Shown: positions 1 to 7,778 of the stretch, piece by piece
How positions within the stretch are numbered: the first letter of the stretch is position 1
Layout of the letters: each line of letters begins with the position of its first letter
Source of the DNA: JAICLL01 sp035252155
GTDB lineage: Bacteria > Planctomycetota > Planctomycetia > Pirellulales > JAICIG01
Reading direction: 5' to 3'
Assembly: GCA_035252155.1 (NCBI GenBank)
Contig: DATFDL010000438.1
Span: forward strand, 1 to 45,274
DNA length: 45,274 nt
Notes under the pieces: model-generated
Database searches by the model: none
The model's input: the letters and a program-made list of their open reading frames with translations, nothing else
What the model was told of the DNA's origin: nothing
Program-made: the position numbers and the translations under genes

Positions 1-881
1 CCGGGGCCAAAAAACTCGACAAACTTGCCCACCACGCCGTGCTTGCGCAGCATCTGCGTGACCGTCAGCACCAGGTCGGTGGCCGTCGCGCCGGGCTGCA
101 ACGCGCCGGTCAGCTCAAAGCCCACCACCTGCGGCAAAAGCATGAACAGCGGCTGGCCGAGCATCACGGCTTCGGCTTCGATGCCGCCCACGCCCCAACC
201 CACCACGCCCAGGCCGTTAATCATCGTGGTGTGGCTGTCGGTGCCCACCAGTGTGTCGGGAAACGCCACAGGCCCCTGGCCGTCGTCGCGCACAAAGACG
301 CCTTTAGCCAGAAATTCCAGGTTCACCTGGTGCACGATACCCACCGCCGGCGGCACCACGCGAAAGTTGTCGAACGCCTTCTGACCCCAACGCAAAAATT
401 CATACCGCTCGCGGTTACGCTCAAACTCCAGGTCGGAATTTTTTTCGAGGGCTTGCGGGTCGGCGAAAAAATCGACCTGCACCGAATGGTCGATCACCAA
501 GTCGACGGGGATCAGCGGATTGATTTTTTTCGGATCGCCGCCCATCTGCCGCATGGCGTTGCGCATGGCGGCCAGGTCGACCACGGCCGGCACGCCCGTG
601 AAGTCTTGCAGCACCACGCGGGCGGGTTTGAAGGGGATTTCGATTTCGGGCACGGCGTCGGCACGCCAACCCGCCACATCGCGCACGTGTTGCTCGGTGA
701 CCTGGTAGCCGTCGCACTGCCGCAAACAGGCTTCCAACAAGATGCGAATCGAAAAGGGGAGCTCGGCGATGCGAGACAAGCCGGCCTGCTCGAGCTTCGA
801 AAGGCGGTAGATGGCCGCCTGCCCGTGCCCGGTGTTGAAGGTATCGCGTGCGCCAAAGGGGTCGCGTGATTGGTTGGCCAT
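1..881 (-). CDS. acnA: Aconitate hydratase, N-terminal part (cut by window edge)
   Basis: Interconverts citrate and isocitrate in the cytoplasmic TCA cycle using a 4Fe-4S cluster. The 293 visible residues start MANQSRDPFGARDTFNTG and contain the AcnA/IRP-type landmarks PLIPVDLVIDHSVQVD, VFPDTLVGTDSHTTMI-like text (here VAFPDTLVGTDSHTTMING) and GVGGIEAEAVMLGQP. The frame stays open to base 1, so the C-terminal two thirds, including the cluster-binding cysteines, lie outside the window. The ATG is at 879-881, with GGAG about 11 bases upstream on the minus strand. It is divergent from the AAA+ ATPase across a repeat-bearing gap. The assignment to the AcnA rather than the AcnB family is secure from the order of these motifs. 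Confidence 0.95.
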   Translation of the reverse strand, partial: MANQSRDPFGARDTFNTGHGQAAIYRLSKLEQAGLSRIAELPFSIRILLEACLRQCDGYQVTEQHVRDVAGWRADAVPEIEIPFKPARVVLQDFTGVPAVVDLAAMRNAMRQMGGDPKKINPLIPVDLVIDHSVQVDFFADPQALEKNSDLEFERNRERYEFLRWGQKAFDNFRVVPPAVGIVHQVNLEFLAKGVFVRDDGQGPVAFPDTLVGTDSHTTMINGLGVVGWGVGGIEAEAVMLGQPLFMLLPQVVGFELTGALQPGATATDLVLTVTQMLRKHGVVGKFVEFFGP

Positions 882-1236
882 CTTGCAAGCACTCCGTCGT
901 TGTCCGAGGATCGGGCGTGGCCCGGCGAGCGAAGGCCGGGCCGTCCGCGCCGGCAGTTTACCGCATCGGGCCGCGTTTGTCTGGGGGTTGTGCCGAGGGC
1001 GAGGATGGTGCCCATTGCGTGCTTTGATCGGTTTTGACGTTCAAAACCGGTAATGACGGCAACCGGCATGTGGCACAGCCGCCCTCGGCTGTGCATCGCC
1101 GACGCAGTCGGCGTCGCGGAACCAGCCGAGGGCGGCTGGTCCACATACCGATCAGAGTTTGACCGCTTCGGCTGGAAAAGTAGAGTTCCGATGCACCGGA
1201 AACCCATATCTTCTTCAGCAAAAGGCGAGTGGCCTT
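882..1236. other. Divergent intergenic region with an inverted repeat
   Basis: This gap separates aconitase (minus) and the AAA+ ATPase (plus), so it should hold promoters for both. No convincing -35/-10 pair was picked out. Its main structure is the inverted repeat at 1068-1146. No small gene with plausible coding character was seen; the open frames crossing it are extensions or shadows of the flanking genes. Confidence 0.6.
1068..1146. repeat. 24-bp inverted repeat, hairpin-forming intergenic element
   Basis: The arms at 1068-1091 and 1123-1146 are reverse complements except for two adjacent positions (CA versus AC after ATGTGG). Between them, GCCGACGCAGTCGGCGTCGC is itself partly self-complementary, so the element can fold into a stacked hairpin. 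Its position between two genes suggests a dispersed, REP-like element; no second copy was found in this window. Confidence 0.7.
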
Positions 1237-2730
1237 ATGGCGGAAGTCTCGCAAGACAACCTGCTGGCCCGGCTGGCCGGCAAAGGCAATGGAACTGGGG
1301 CCGATCCGTGGAGTTCGTTGGTCGCCACCGAGCCGGAACCCGCCCGGCCGGCGACCAAGCCTTCGGACAAAGACAAAAAGCTCGATGAGCTGCTGGGCCG
1401 GGTGAAGCGGATCGTCGCCGGCGCGCCGGCCGAAGCGTCGCCGGGCGACCAAGCCGGCGGAACCGCCAGCACGGCCCAAGAATATCTGCCGCTCGAACCC
1501 GCCTCGCTTCGCGAAGCGGGCCTGGCCGAGGGGCTGGTCGAAGAGCTGATTCTGAAATTCTTGTTGGCCGCCTCCAGCGCCACCGGCCGCGAAACCGCCG
1601 AGCAAGTCAAGCTGCCCTTCAAGCTGATCGAAGAGCTGCTCCGCAGTCTCAAGAACGATCAATTGGTCGTTTATCGCGACACCGCGCCGATGAACGACTA
1701 TCAATACCAGTTGACCGACCTGGGCCGCGAACGCGCCCGGCGATACACCGACCACTGTACCTACTTCGGCGCCGCACCGGTGCCGCTCGAACAATATATG
1801 CTGGCCGTCGAGGCCCAGTCGCTCACCCGCCAGCGCCCCACGCAGGCCGACCTGGAACGGGCGTTTGCTGACCTGCTGCTCAGCCGGCGGATGCTCAACC
1901 GACTGGGGCCGGCCATCAACTCGGGCCGCGGGCTCTTCTTATACGGGGCGCCGGGCAACGGCAAGTCGAGCATCGCCGAACGCGTCACACGAGCCTTCGG
2001 CAGCCACATTTGGATTCCGCGGGCCATCGGTGTCGAAGGCGAAATCTTGCGGCTCTTCGACGCCAGCAACCACGAGGAAGCTCCACTCGAACGAAACGAC
2101 GGGCTGATCGACAGCCGCCAGATCGACAAACGCTGGGTGCGCATCAAGCGGCCCACCATCGTGGTCGGCGGCGAGCTGACGATGGCCTCGCTCGAAGTCA
2201 CGCTCAACACGTCGACCAACATCAGCGAAGCCCCGCTGCAGCTCAAGAGCAACTGCGGCACGCTGGTGATCGACGACTTTGGCCGCCAGCGCATGACCAC
2301 CGACGAGCTGCTCAACCGCTGGATCGTGCCGCTGGAAAAACGCTACGACTTCCTGAACCTGCCCAACGGCAAAAAGGTACAGGTGCCGTTCGATCAGTTG
2401 ATTGTGTTCTCGACGAACCTCGAACCGAAAGACCTGGTCGACGACGCGTTTCTGCGGCGAATTCCCTACAAGATCGACGTGGTCGACCCCACCGAGGAAG
2501 AATTCCGGCAGCTCTTCAAAAACCTGGCGCCGAAGATGGGATTCGAGTATTGCGATGAGTCGGTCAGCTATCTCATCCGCACCCACTACGCCGACCGGCC
2601 GCTGCGCTGCTGCCATCCGCGCGACTTGTTGTTGCAGATCAAGAACCTCTGCAACTTCCAGAACCAGCCGCCGACGATGTCGCCCGAAAATTTTGACTTC
2701 GCCGTCGAGAACTACTTCGCCGTCATGTAG
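1237..2730 (+). CDS. AAA+ family ATPase with N-terminal helical region
   Basis: This 497-residue cytoplasmic ATPase has Walker A GAPGNGKSS at about residues 237-245 and Walker B LVIDDFG at about 342-348. A sensor-like segment, IVFSTNLEPKDLVDDAFLRR, is followed by the RIPYKIDV text common in AAA+ modules. The first 200 residues are Ala/Pro/Glu-rich and then winged-helix-like (residues about 100-170), probably an adaptor domain. The ATG at 1237 is preferred over the longer frame from 1159 because family-like sequence begins there and a GGCGAG stands 8-10 bases upstream. The stop lies in a palindrome shared with convergent msrA. The substrate is not evident: the family is common in planctomycetes and usually annotated only as an ATPase. 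Confidence 0.85.
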   Translation: MAEVSQDNLLARLAGKGNGTGADPWSSLVATEPEPARPATKPSDKDKKLDELLGRVKRIVAGAPAEASPGDQAGGTASTAQEYLPLEPASLREAGLAEGLVEELILKFLLAASSATGRETAEQVKLPFKLIEELLRSLKNDQLVVYRDTAPMNDYQYQLTDLGRERARRYTDHCTYFGAAPVPLEQYMLAVEAQSLTRQRPTQADLERAFADLLLSRRMLNRLGPAINSGRGLFLYGAPGNGKSSIAERVTRAFGSHIWIPRAIGVEGEILRLFDASNHEEAPLERNDGLIDSRQIDKRWVRIKRPTIVVGGELTMASLEVTLNTSTNISEAPLQLKSNCGTLVIDDFGRQRMTTDELLNRWIVPLEKRYDFLNLPNGKKVQVPFDQLIVFSTNLEPKDLVDDAFLRRIPYKIDVVDPTEEEFRQLFKNLAPKMGFEYCDESVSYLIRTHYADRPLRCCHPRDLLLQIKNLCNFQNQPPTMSPENFDFAVENYFAVM

Positions 2731-2751
2731 AACGGAATGAATTCCGTTCTA
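2728..2751. terminator. Palindrome shared by two convergent stop codons
   Basis: A 24-base palindrome with 11-base arms (2728-2738 and 2741-2751) separated by two bases. It folds as a 9-bp stem with a TGAA loop plus two outer pairs. It begins with the TAG of the ATPase gene and ends with the reverse complement of the TAG of msrA, so both genes stop inside it. No T-run follows, so it may be a bidirectional transcription barrier or an mRNA 3' stabiliser rather than a classic Rho-independent terminator. Confidence 0.6.
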
Positions 2752-3471
2752 CCGGGATCGCTTCGCGGGCGGGTCTTTCAGCTTGTCGTGAAAGACCTTG
2801 TTCAGCTTCTGCACTTTCGGATTGATGACGGCCCGGCAATAGGCTTGGCTCTTGTGGGTCTCGAAATAGTCCTGGTGGTAAGGCTCGGCCGGATAGAAGG
2901 CGCTGAACTTGGTGATCTCGGTCACAATCGGCTTGCGGAAGGCGTGCTCGGCGTCGAGCTGCTTCTTGTACTGCTCAGCCAGATTTTTTTGTTCTTCGTT
3001 ATGATAGAAAATCGCCGAGCGGTACTGCGTGCCGAAGTCGGCACCTTGCTGGTTGAGCGTCGTTGGGTCGTGAGTCTTCCAAAAAACTTCGAGTAGCTCG
3101 TCGTAGGCAATCACTTTGGGGTCGTAGCTGATCTGGATCGCTTCAGCATGCCCGGTCTGGCCGCTGCAGACTTGCTCGTAAGTCGGGTTTTTGACCTCGC
3201 CGCCGCTGTATCCCGAGACGACGTCGTGGACGCCCTTCAGCCGTTCAAAGACCGCCTCGGTACACCAAAAACAGCCGCCCGCGAAGGTGGCCTTCTCCAG
3301 TTCGGCTGGTTCGGCGTCGGTCGCCGCCGCAGTGGATGATTCGGGATTTGACATGGGATTCTTTTTCTCACGAGGTCCTTTGGCCCCAGCGACACTGACG
3401 ACGGCTGCCAAAGCCGCGGCCGTCAAGGCGGCCGCGGGCATCGCCGCCGAGAAAAGTTTCATCAAGGTCAT
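2749..3471 (-). CDS. msrA: Peptide methionine-(S)-S-oxide reductase MsrA, exported form
   Basis: Reduces methionine-S-sulfoxide in oxidised proteins. The product is 240 residues. Residues 1-30 form a signal peptide (MTLMKLFSAA, then an Ala-rich core ending SVAGA). A linker follows, and the MsrA domain starts at about residue 60. The catalytic motif is GGCFWC, with Cys67 as the nucleophile. Other family text includes GYSGGEVKNPTYEQVCSG, ADFGTQYRSAIFYH and YHQDYFE. The ATG at 3469-3471 follows TTGAGG at good spacing; the longer frame to 3522 has no support. The leader implies action outside the cytoplasm, on envelope proteins. It is convergent with the AAA+ ATPase, with only 18 bases between the stops. 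Confidence 0.93.
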   Translation of the reverse strand: MTLMKLFSAAMPAAALTAAALAAVVSVAGAKGPREKKNPMSNPESSTAAATDAEPAELEKATFAGGCFWCTEAVFERLKGVHDVVSGYSGGEVKNPTYEQVCSGQTGHAEAIQISYDPKVIAYDELLEVFWKTHDPTTLNQQGADFGTQYRSAIFYHNEEQKNLAEQYKKQLDAEHAFRKPIVTEITKFSAFYPAEPYHQDYFETHKSQAYCRAVINPKVQKLNKVFHDKLKDPPAKRSR

Positions 3472-3537
3472 GGTACGCCTCAAGGAGCGACACAAGGTAA
3501 TTGGTTCAATCAAACACGACAATGTCCCAGCCGACGT

Positions 3538-3566
3538 CTGTAGGGAACGCCCCCTGTGGCGCTCCG
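3538..3566 (+). repeat. Interspersed short repeat (TAGGGAACGCC family), copy 1
   Basis: CTGTAGGGAACGCCCCCTGT followed by GGCGCTCCG closely matches the stretch at 12530-12558. The first 20 or so bases also match the minus strand at 12909-12931. It lies between msrA and rdgB, outside plausible coding sequence. Confidence 0.6.
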
Positions 3567-3759
3567 CGAATTGCGGGGTGGACGTCGCGCCGCCCCTCCG
3601 CGGAACTACAGAAATCCGACGCCGTTACGCGCGCCCCTATTCTACGACTTGAACGTAGATCTTGCCAACACTGGCGGGCAATCCGGTTTGCCAAAACCGC
3701 GTCGCCCCGTCAGAATCGAACATCCCGCCCGGAAAAACTACTCGCTTCTCGCCCTAAAC

Positions 3760-4413
3760 TTGGCTCCGCTGACGTCTGACCCCCGACCTCTGACCTCTCT
3801 CGTACTGGGCACGGCCAACCGCAAAAAAGGGCTCGAGCTGGCCGAGCTCCTCGCGCCGCTGGGAATCGAAGTGCGCACGCTGGCCGACTGCCCGGAAGCG
3901 ATTGCGGTGGCCGAAACGGGCGATACGTTTGCCGCCAACGCGGCGCTGAAGGCCACGCTGCAAGCCAGTCATCTGGGCCAATGGGTGTTGGCCGACGATA
4001 GCGGGCTGTGTGTCGACGCCCTCGATGGCCGGCCGGGCGTTTATTCCGCTCGCTATGCCGGCCCCGAAGCCGACGACGCTCAAAACAACCGCCGCCTGCT
4101 GGAAGAGCTGGCCGACACGCCGCTCGACCACCGCACCGCGCACTACGTGTGCCACGCCACGCTGGCCGATCCCAGCGGCGCCGTCCGCGCCGAAGCCGAG
4201 GAATACTGCCATGGCCGCATACTAGATGATTACCACGGACAAGGCGGTTTTGGCTATGATCCGTTGTTCGAGATCATCGAGTACCACCGTACTTTCGGCG
4301 AGCTGAGCCCGGCGGTGAAAGCGTGTTTGAGCCACCGCGCCCGTGCCCTGCGCAAGCTCTTGCCGGAAATCCAGCGGTTGATGACCCCGCGCGGGTTTTC
4401 GGGTACGGCATAG
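3760..4413 (+). CDS. rdgB: RdgB/HAM1 family non-canonical purine NTP pyrophosphatase
   Basis: Hydrolyses dITP, XTP and ITP to monophosphates, cleaning the nucleotide pool. Family motifs are LVLGTANRKKG (substrate-binding Lys), LADDSGLCVDALDGRPGVYSARYAG, GGFGYDPLF and SHRARAL. The open frame extends back to 3556, but those residues look like translated intergenic repeat. No ATG stands near the first conserved residues, so the TTG at 3760 (217 residues) is a tentative start with no clear ribosome binding site. The usual length is about 200. In the segment normally reading TFxENAxLKA, this protein reads TFAANAALKA, so the conserved Glu is Ala. That could reduce metal binding or be tolerated. The gene stands alone on the plus strand. 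Confidence 0.88.
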   Translation: MAPLTSDPRPLTSLVLGTANRKKGLELAELLAPLGIEVRTLADCPEAIAVAETGDTFAANAALKATLQASHLGQWVLADDSGLCVDALDGRPGVYSARYAGPEADDAQNNRRLLEELADTPLDHRTAHYVCHATLADPSGAVRAEAEEYCHGRILDDYHGQGGFGYDPLFEIIEYHRTFGELSPAVKACLSHRARALRKLLPEIQRLMTPRGFSGTA

Positions 4414-4430
4414 ATATTCGTGAATCGCAG

Positions 4431-4617
4431 GGTGCCACGGCATCCGTCGCGGCGCGTGTTGCGTCGCAAAAAACGCAAGCGCAGCCGCCGCGACGGACGC
4501 CGTGCCGGGTTGATCCCGTGAGTGAGCCTGGTTCCTGCCCAGCACGGCGTCCGCCGCGGCGATTGATGTCGCGCCCGAGATCGACGCCGCGAGCGCCGCG
4601 ACGGATGCCGTGGCACC
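4431..4617. repeat. 187-bp compound inverted repeat
   Basis: The outer arms, 4431-4455 and 4593-4617, are a perfect 25-bp inverted repeat. Inside, sequence near 4485-4506 and 4541-4560 forms a second, imperfect inverted pair sharing CGGACGCCGTGC. The whole element fills nearly all of the space between the convergent rdgB and YiiX-like genes. It has no coding capacity of its own and resembles a non-autonomous MITE- or BIME-like unit. Confidence 0.75.
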
Positions 4618-4648
4618 CCGCATGATGTGTCATCCAGGGTCCGCTGCG

Positions 4649-6658
4649 CTAGGGCGCGAAAAACCGCCGCTCAAGCTCGCGCTTGCCGGTGTCGCTGTAG
4701 AACTTTACCAACTCGACGCGGAGCCGCCGCGGAGTGAGCTTGCCTTGTCGCCGTGCTTGATAGAGCGCGGCATGCCGCCGCTGAAAACGCTCGACGGTCG
4801 CCACCTCGCCGGCCGCTACGCCCTGGCGCGCCAGCGCGTCGGCCGGCTCGTCGAGCAAGCTCTCACGCGCGTCGAGAAATTGGCGGCTGGCGCCAAACGC
4901 GATCTCGTCGAGCGTCTCGACCACCGCCGCCGCCTTGGCCGCCGAGACCAGGTCGGTCTGCGTGTTGACGCGGGCCGCCCGGGCCAAGGCCTCGGCCAAC
5001 AAGGCGTTGCCGCGCGACGCCTCGGCCAGCTTCAACCGCAGCGACTGAAACAAATCGGGCGACGGCACCAGCGTCTGCGTGGCCAAAAGATGCGCGAAGT
5101 GATCGAACACCGCCTCTTCCACTTCACGGCGCGGATCGTACATCGGCTCGCGCCGCCCCACCAGCCGAAGTTTGGTCGAAAACATCGCCCCGGTCGGCGA
5201 AATAAAGTCGTCGTCCATCGACAATCCGAGCTTGGCCAGATTTTCCAAGGTCTTTCCGCCGGCGGGATGCTCCGGGATGGGAAAGAACTCTTCGCGCGGC
5301 GACGTCGTCTGCAACGCGCAGAGCAAGAGCAGCCCGGCACAATACGTCTCGATCTTTTTGCCCACGAGCGGCTGATTCCGCAAGCCGAGCACTCCGTCGA
5401 GGCGAAAATTCAGATCGAACAGCGACTCATTGCCGATCACGTCGTGGGCGGCCTGTCCCATCGCAGCCGCGGTGGCCGGGTCGGCATGCCGGAGAAAGCA
5501 ATAGTTCAACGACCTCAAGACATAGGTCTCGACGTTGGCCGCGGGAATGCGTCGACCGCGTTCGGGCAGGTCGACCAGCACCATCCGCTGGACGCCGTCG
5601 CTGCCGCGGGCCAACGTCACCACGCCCACGTGCGTAAACAAGCCCGGCGTCAAGTCGGTGAATTGATTGTACGGCGAGGGATTGCGCATCAGCAGCCAAT
5701 CGCCGGGCTGCACGTCGAACGACCCAATGCGGTAGCTCGTTTCGCTGACGCCTTCGCGCACGAGGAGATCGAGCCACCGCGTCAGCTCGGCGTGCCGCCG
5801 CGCCAAATCCCCCCGCAGCCGGGACGCTGCGATGCGGCTCAGCGCGGCACGCAACTTGCGCGGTGTTACCGGTGGATCGGGCAGCGTCTCGATAGGGTCG
5901 GGCCAGGGTTCTTGCGGCAGGCCGATGCGGCGGATCGTTTCGGCCGCGGAGATGGCCAGGGCGGGATCACGCGCGGCCTGTTCCAGCACCGTGACCAGCA
6001 GCGGCAGCACGGAAGTCTCGCCCGTGGCCGCGACCAATTGCAAAACTTTTTGTTGCAGCGCGGGTTCGACGGTTGGAGCGCGGCCGCCCGTCGGCGTCGC
6101 CCAGCAAAGCTGTGCGGCCAGGAAGGCGCCTACGCTGCTGCGTTCGAGCATCAAACGTTCGAGCAATCGCCCGGCATCGGCGGGCCGGGAAACCAATCGC
6201 GGCGTGGCCGCGCCCAGCGCGTCGACTTGCAGATAGCGCAGCCTGCCCGAAAGGTCGGTCAGGCGACTGACGGCTTGCAAATAGGCACACAGGGCATCGT
6301 GCCTCGTCTGGTCGGCCGGCGACTCGACAAACCGCCGCCGCACGTCGAGCGTGTCGTCGAGCAGCCGATCGACCTGGTTTTTGGCGGAGAGTAGTTGGCC
6401 GACCGACTCCAGCAGCGCCTGGTTCGTCGCCGGGGGCGACTGCGTCAGTTGCAGGCACCACAACTCGACCGCTTCGGCCGCCTTGTCCAGGCGGGCGTTC
6501 GACGGTTTTGCAAACTCCGCGGCCTGCCGAGGGGTCGAACGTTCAAGCTCCGCCAGCCACAGCCGCAACGATTCGGCCGGCGTCGCGGCGCGCGCCTGCC
6601 CAGCGACGGCCCCGCCGAGCCATAACAGAAGCAACGAGAAGGAGAAGTGGGTCTTCAA
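4649..6658 (-). CDS. Exported protein with YiiX-like permuted NlpC/P60 domain
   Basis: A 669-residue protein. A TTG at 6656-6658 is followed directly by a signal peptide (KTHFSFSLLLLWLGGAVAGQ, cleavage near ARA). Residues about 25-290 are mostly helical and Ala/Leu-rich. From about residue 310 the text VQPGDWLLMRN, then LFTHVGVV (His343), then ETYCAGLLLL (Cys440) gives the His-before-Cys order of YiiX/YaeF permuted papain-like hydrolases. The C-terminal 180 residues are helical again. Such domains cleave amide or lipid-linked bonds; the substrate here is unknown. It is about three times longer than a bare YiiX protein. It sits at the end of a minus-strand run starting with the TM2-like gene, 51 bases after the small membrane protein. 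The fold is supported by motif order only. Confidence 0.7.
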   Translation of the reverse strand: MKTHFSFSLLLLWLGGAVAGQARAATPAESLRLWLAELERSTPRQAAEFAKPSNARLDKAAEAVELWCLQLTQSPPATNQALLESVGQLLSAKNQVDRLLDDTLDVRRRFVESPADQTRHDALCAYLQAVSRLTDLSGRLRYLQVDALGAATPRLVSRPADAGRLLERLMLERSSVGAFLAAQLCWATPTGGRAPTVEPALQQKVLQLVAATGETSVLPLLVTVLEQAARDPALAISAAETIRRIGLPQEPWPDPIETLPDPPVTPRKLRAALSRIAASRLRGDLARRHAELTRWLDLLVREGVSETSYRIGSFDVQPGDWLLMRNPSPYNQFTDLTPGLFTHVGVVTLARGSDGVQRMVLVDLPERGRRIPAANVETYVLRSLNYCFLRHADPATAAAMGQAAHDVIGNESLFDLNFRLDGVLGLRNQPLVGKKIETYCAGLLLLCALQTTSPREEFFPIPEHPAGGKTLENLAKLGLSMDDDFISPTGAMFSTKLRLVGRREPMYDPRREVEEAVFDHFAHLLATQTLVPSPDLFQSLRLKLAEASRGNALLAEALARAARVNTQTDLVSAAKAAAVVETLDEIAFGASRQFLDARESLLDEPADALARQGVAAGEVATVERFQRRHAALYQARRQGKLTPRRLRVELVKFYSDTGKRELERRFFAP

Positions 6659-6709
6659 TGCCGCTCAAGACAAACTCAAAGGTGTATGAAGTTGCGTGAG
6701 AGGCGAGTG

Positions 6710-6934
6710 CTAGAGCATCGCGCACATCAAGTATAGCACCGCGAAGCCGATCAACATGAAACCGCCGATCCAGGCCGCCATCCGCAACGCCCCTTGAAGA
6801 ATTGGCGCCGGCAGCTCGTGCCGCGTGGCCGAATAGACCAGACTCACCACCACGATCAGAGGCAAGGCAAACCAAAGCTCGTTGATTCGGGCAAAGACGA
6901 GCGATGCGCCGACAAGTTGCGACCAATCGTTCAT
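6710..6934 (-). CDS. Small two-helix membrane protein
   Basis: A 74-residue protein with hydrophobic segments at about residues 22-35 (LWFALPLIVVVSLVYSA) and 51-73 (AAWIGGFMLIGFAVLYLMCA). Its ATG overlaps the stop of the upstream TM2-like gene in an ATGA arrangement (6931-6934), a strong sign of translational coupling and of a shared function or complex. No family was recognised. The position between a TM2-like protein and an exported hydrolase suggests an envelope role, but no activity can be read from the sequence. Confidence 0.75.
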   Translation of the reverse strand: MNDWSQLVGASLVFARINELWFALPLIVVVSLVYSATRHELPAPILQGALRMAAWIGGFMLIGFAVLYLMCAML

Positions 6935-7521
6935 GCCGAGTCCTCTTTACGTTTGTCGCTCTCGCCGCCGGAGTCATCGTCCTCCTTTTTGGCGGGAGCG
7001 GGCGCCGAGTAAGCCGGCCCTCCCCAGGCGTCGTAGATGGCCAGCACGTTCAGCAGCCCGGCGATCATCGTGTAGACCGTACCTAGCTCCCAGTAACGGT
7101 GCAACCGCTTTTGGATTCGATCGAGCTCGTCTTCCGGGCCTCTGACATCGGCGCTCACTTGGGGCGGCGCCATATATTGTTGGCCGAAAACCTTGAACGG
7201 CTTGGCACGGGTGGCCTGCACGGCGGCGGGTAGCGCGGCCGGCGCCATCCACATCTGACAAAGAAACGGCAGCCGGCGGTCGGGCGGACGCCATGAGGCA
7301 TAGACCACGCGCCCCTCGCCCAAGTACAGCCCGTAGCCAAATGTGCCCATGATGCAGACAAAGAACAAAACGGCCTTATGCCTGCGTCCCTGATACCAAT
7401 GGCCCAAGCCGGGCAGCAGCCAGGCCAGAAACGCCGCCTGAAGCGGGTCTTTCAGGTCGATCTCCAGATGCTCTTCCGGGTCTTGGGTCGTCGCCTCGGG
7501 CGAGGCCGCTGGCTTAGGCAT
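6931..7521 (-). CDS. TM2-like membrane protein (DUF6677-type)
   Basis: A 196-residue membrane protein. Residues about 27-70 carry the TM2-like signature AFLAWLLPGLGHWYQGRRHK followed by a hydrophobic helix (VLFFVCIMGTFGYGLYLG). A second hydrophobic stretch is near residue 150 (GTVYTMIAGLLNVLAIYDAW). The C-terminus is acidic and charged (KKEDDDSGGESDKRKEDS). The arrangement fits the planctomycete family I know as DUF6677; this name is from memory and needs a profile search. The ATG is at 7519-7521. It is the first gene of a minus-strand run with the coupled 74-residue protein, and divergent from the small basic protein. Function unknown. Confidence 0.8.
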   Translation of the reverse strand: MPKPAASPEATTQDPEEHLEIDLKDPLQAAFLAWLLPGLGHWYQGRRHKAVLFFVCIMGTFGYGLYLGEGRVVYASWRPPDRRLPFLCQMWMAPAALPAAVQATRAKPFKVFGQQYMAPPQVSADVRGPEDELDRIQKRLHRYWELGTVYTMIAGLLNVLAIYDAWGGPAYSAPAPAKKEDDDSGGESDKRKEDSA

Positions 7522-7778
7522 AGCTGGGGCAACACTCCGTGAAATTTGCCGGCACCTTCACCCGCCGACCGAAAAACCCATGGACCCCTCCATTCTATCC
7601 GGCATGGCCGGCAACGCCAGATCAACCGTCACTCCGGGAATTGTCTGCCGAAACCGCCCTTTTTCGCCGATCGTTGAATCTTCGCCACGCGGTGTTCCGA
7701 TGCAGCTTTAAGGCATCGGCAAAGCTTGCCCAGGCCGGCGAGTCGCGGCTAGTGAACCCCGAAAGAGGAGAATCAAGC

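Noticed and set aside
4610..6394. 594-codon plus-strand frame antisense to the YiiX-like gene
   Set aside because: It is His/Arg/Gln-rich, matches no family, and mirrors a real gene with signal peptide and motifs.
7539..7778. N-terminal extension of the small basic protein to 7539
   Set aside because: A strong AAAGAGGAG site stands before the GTG at 7779, and the upstream residues do not resemble the protein.
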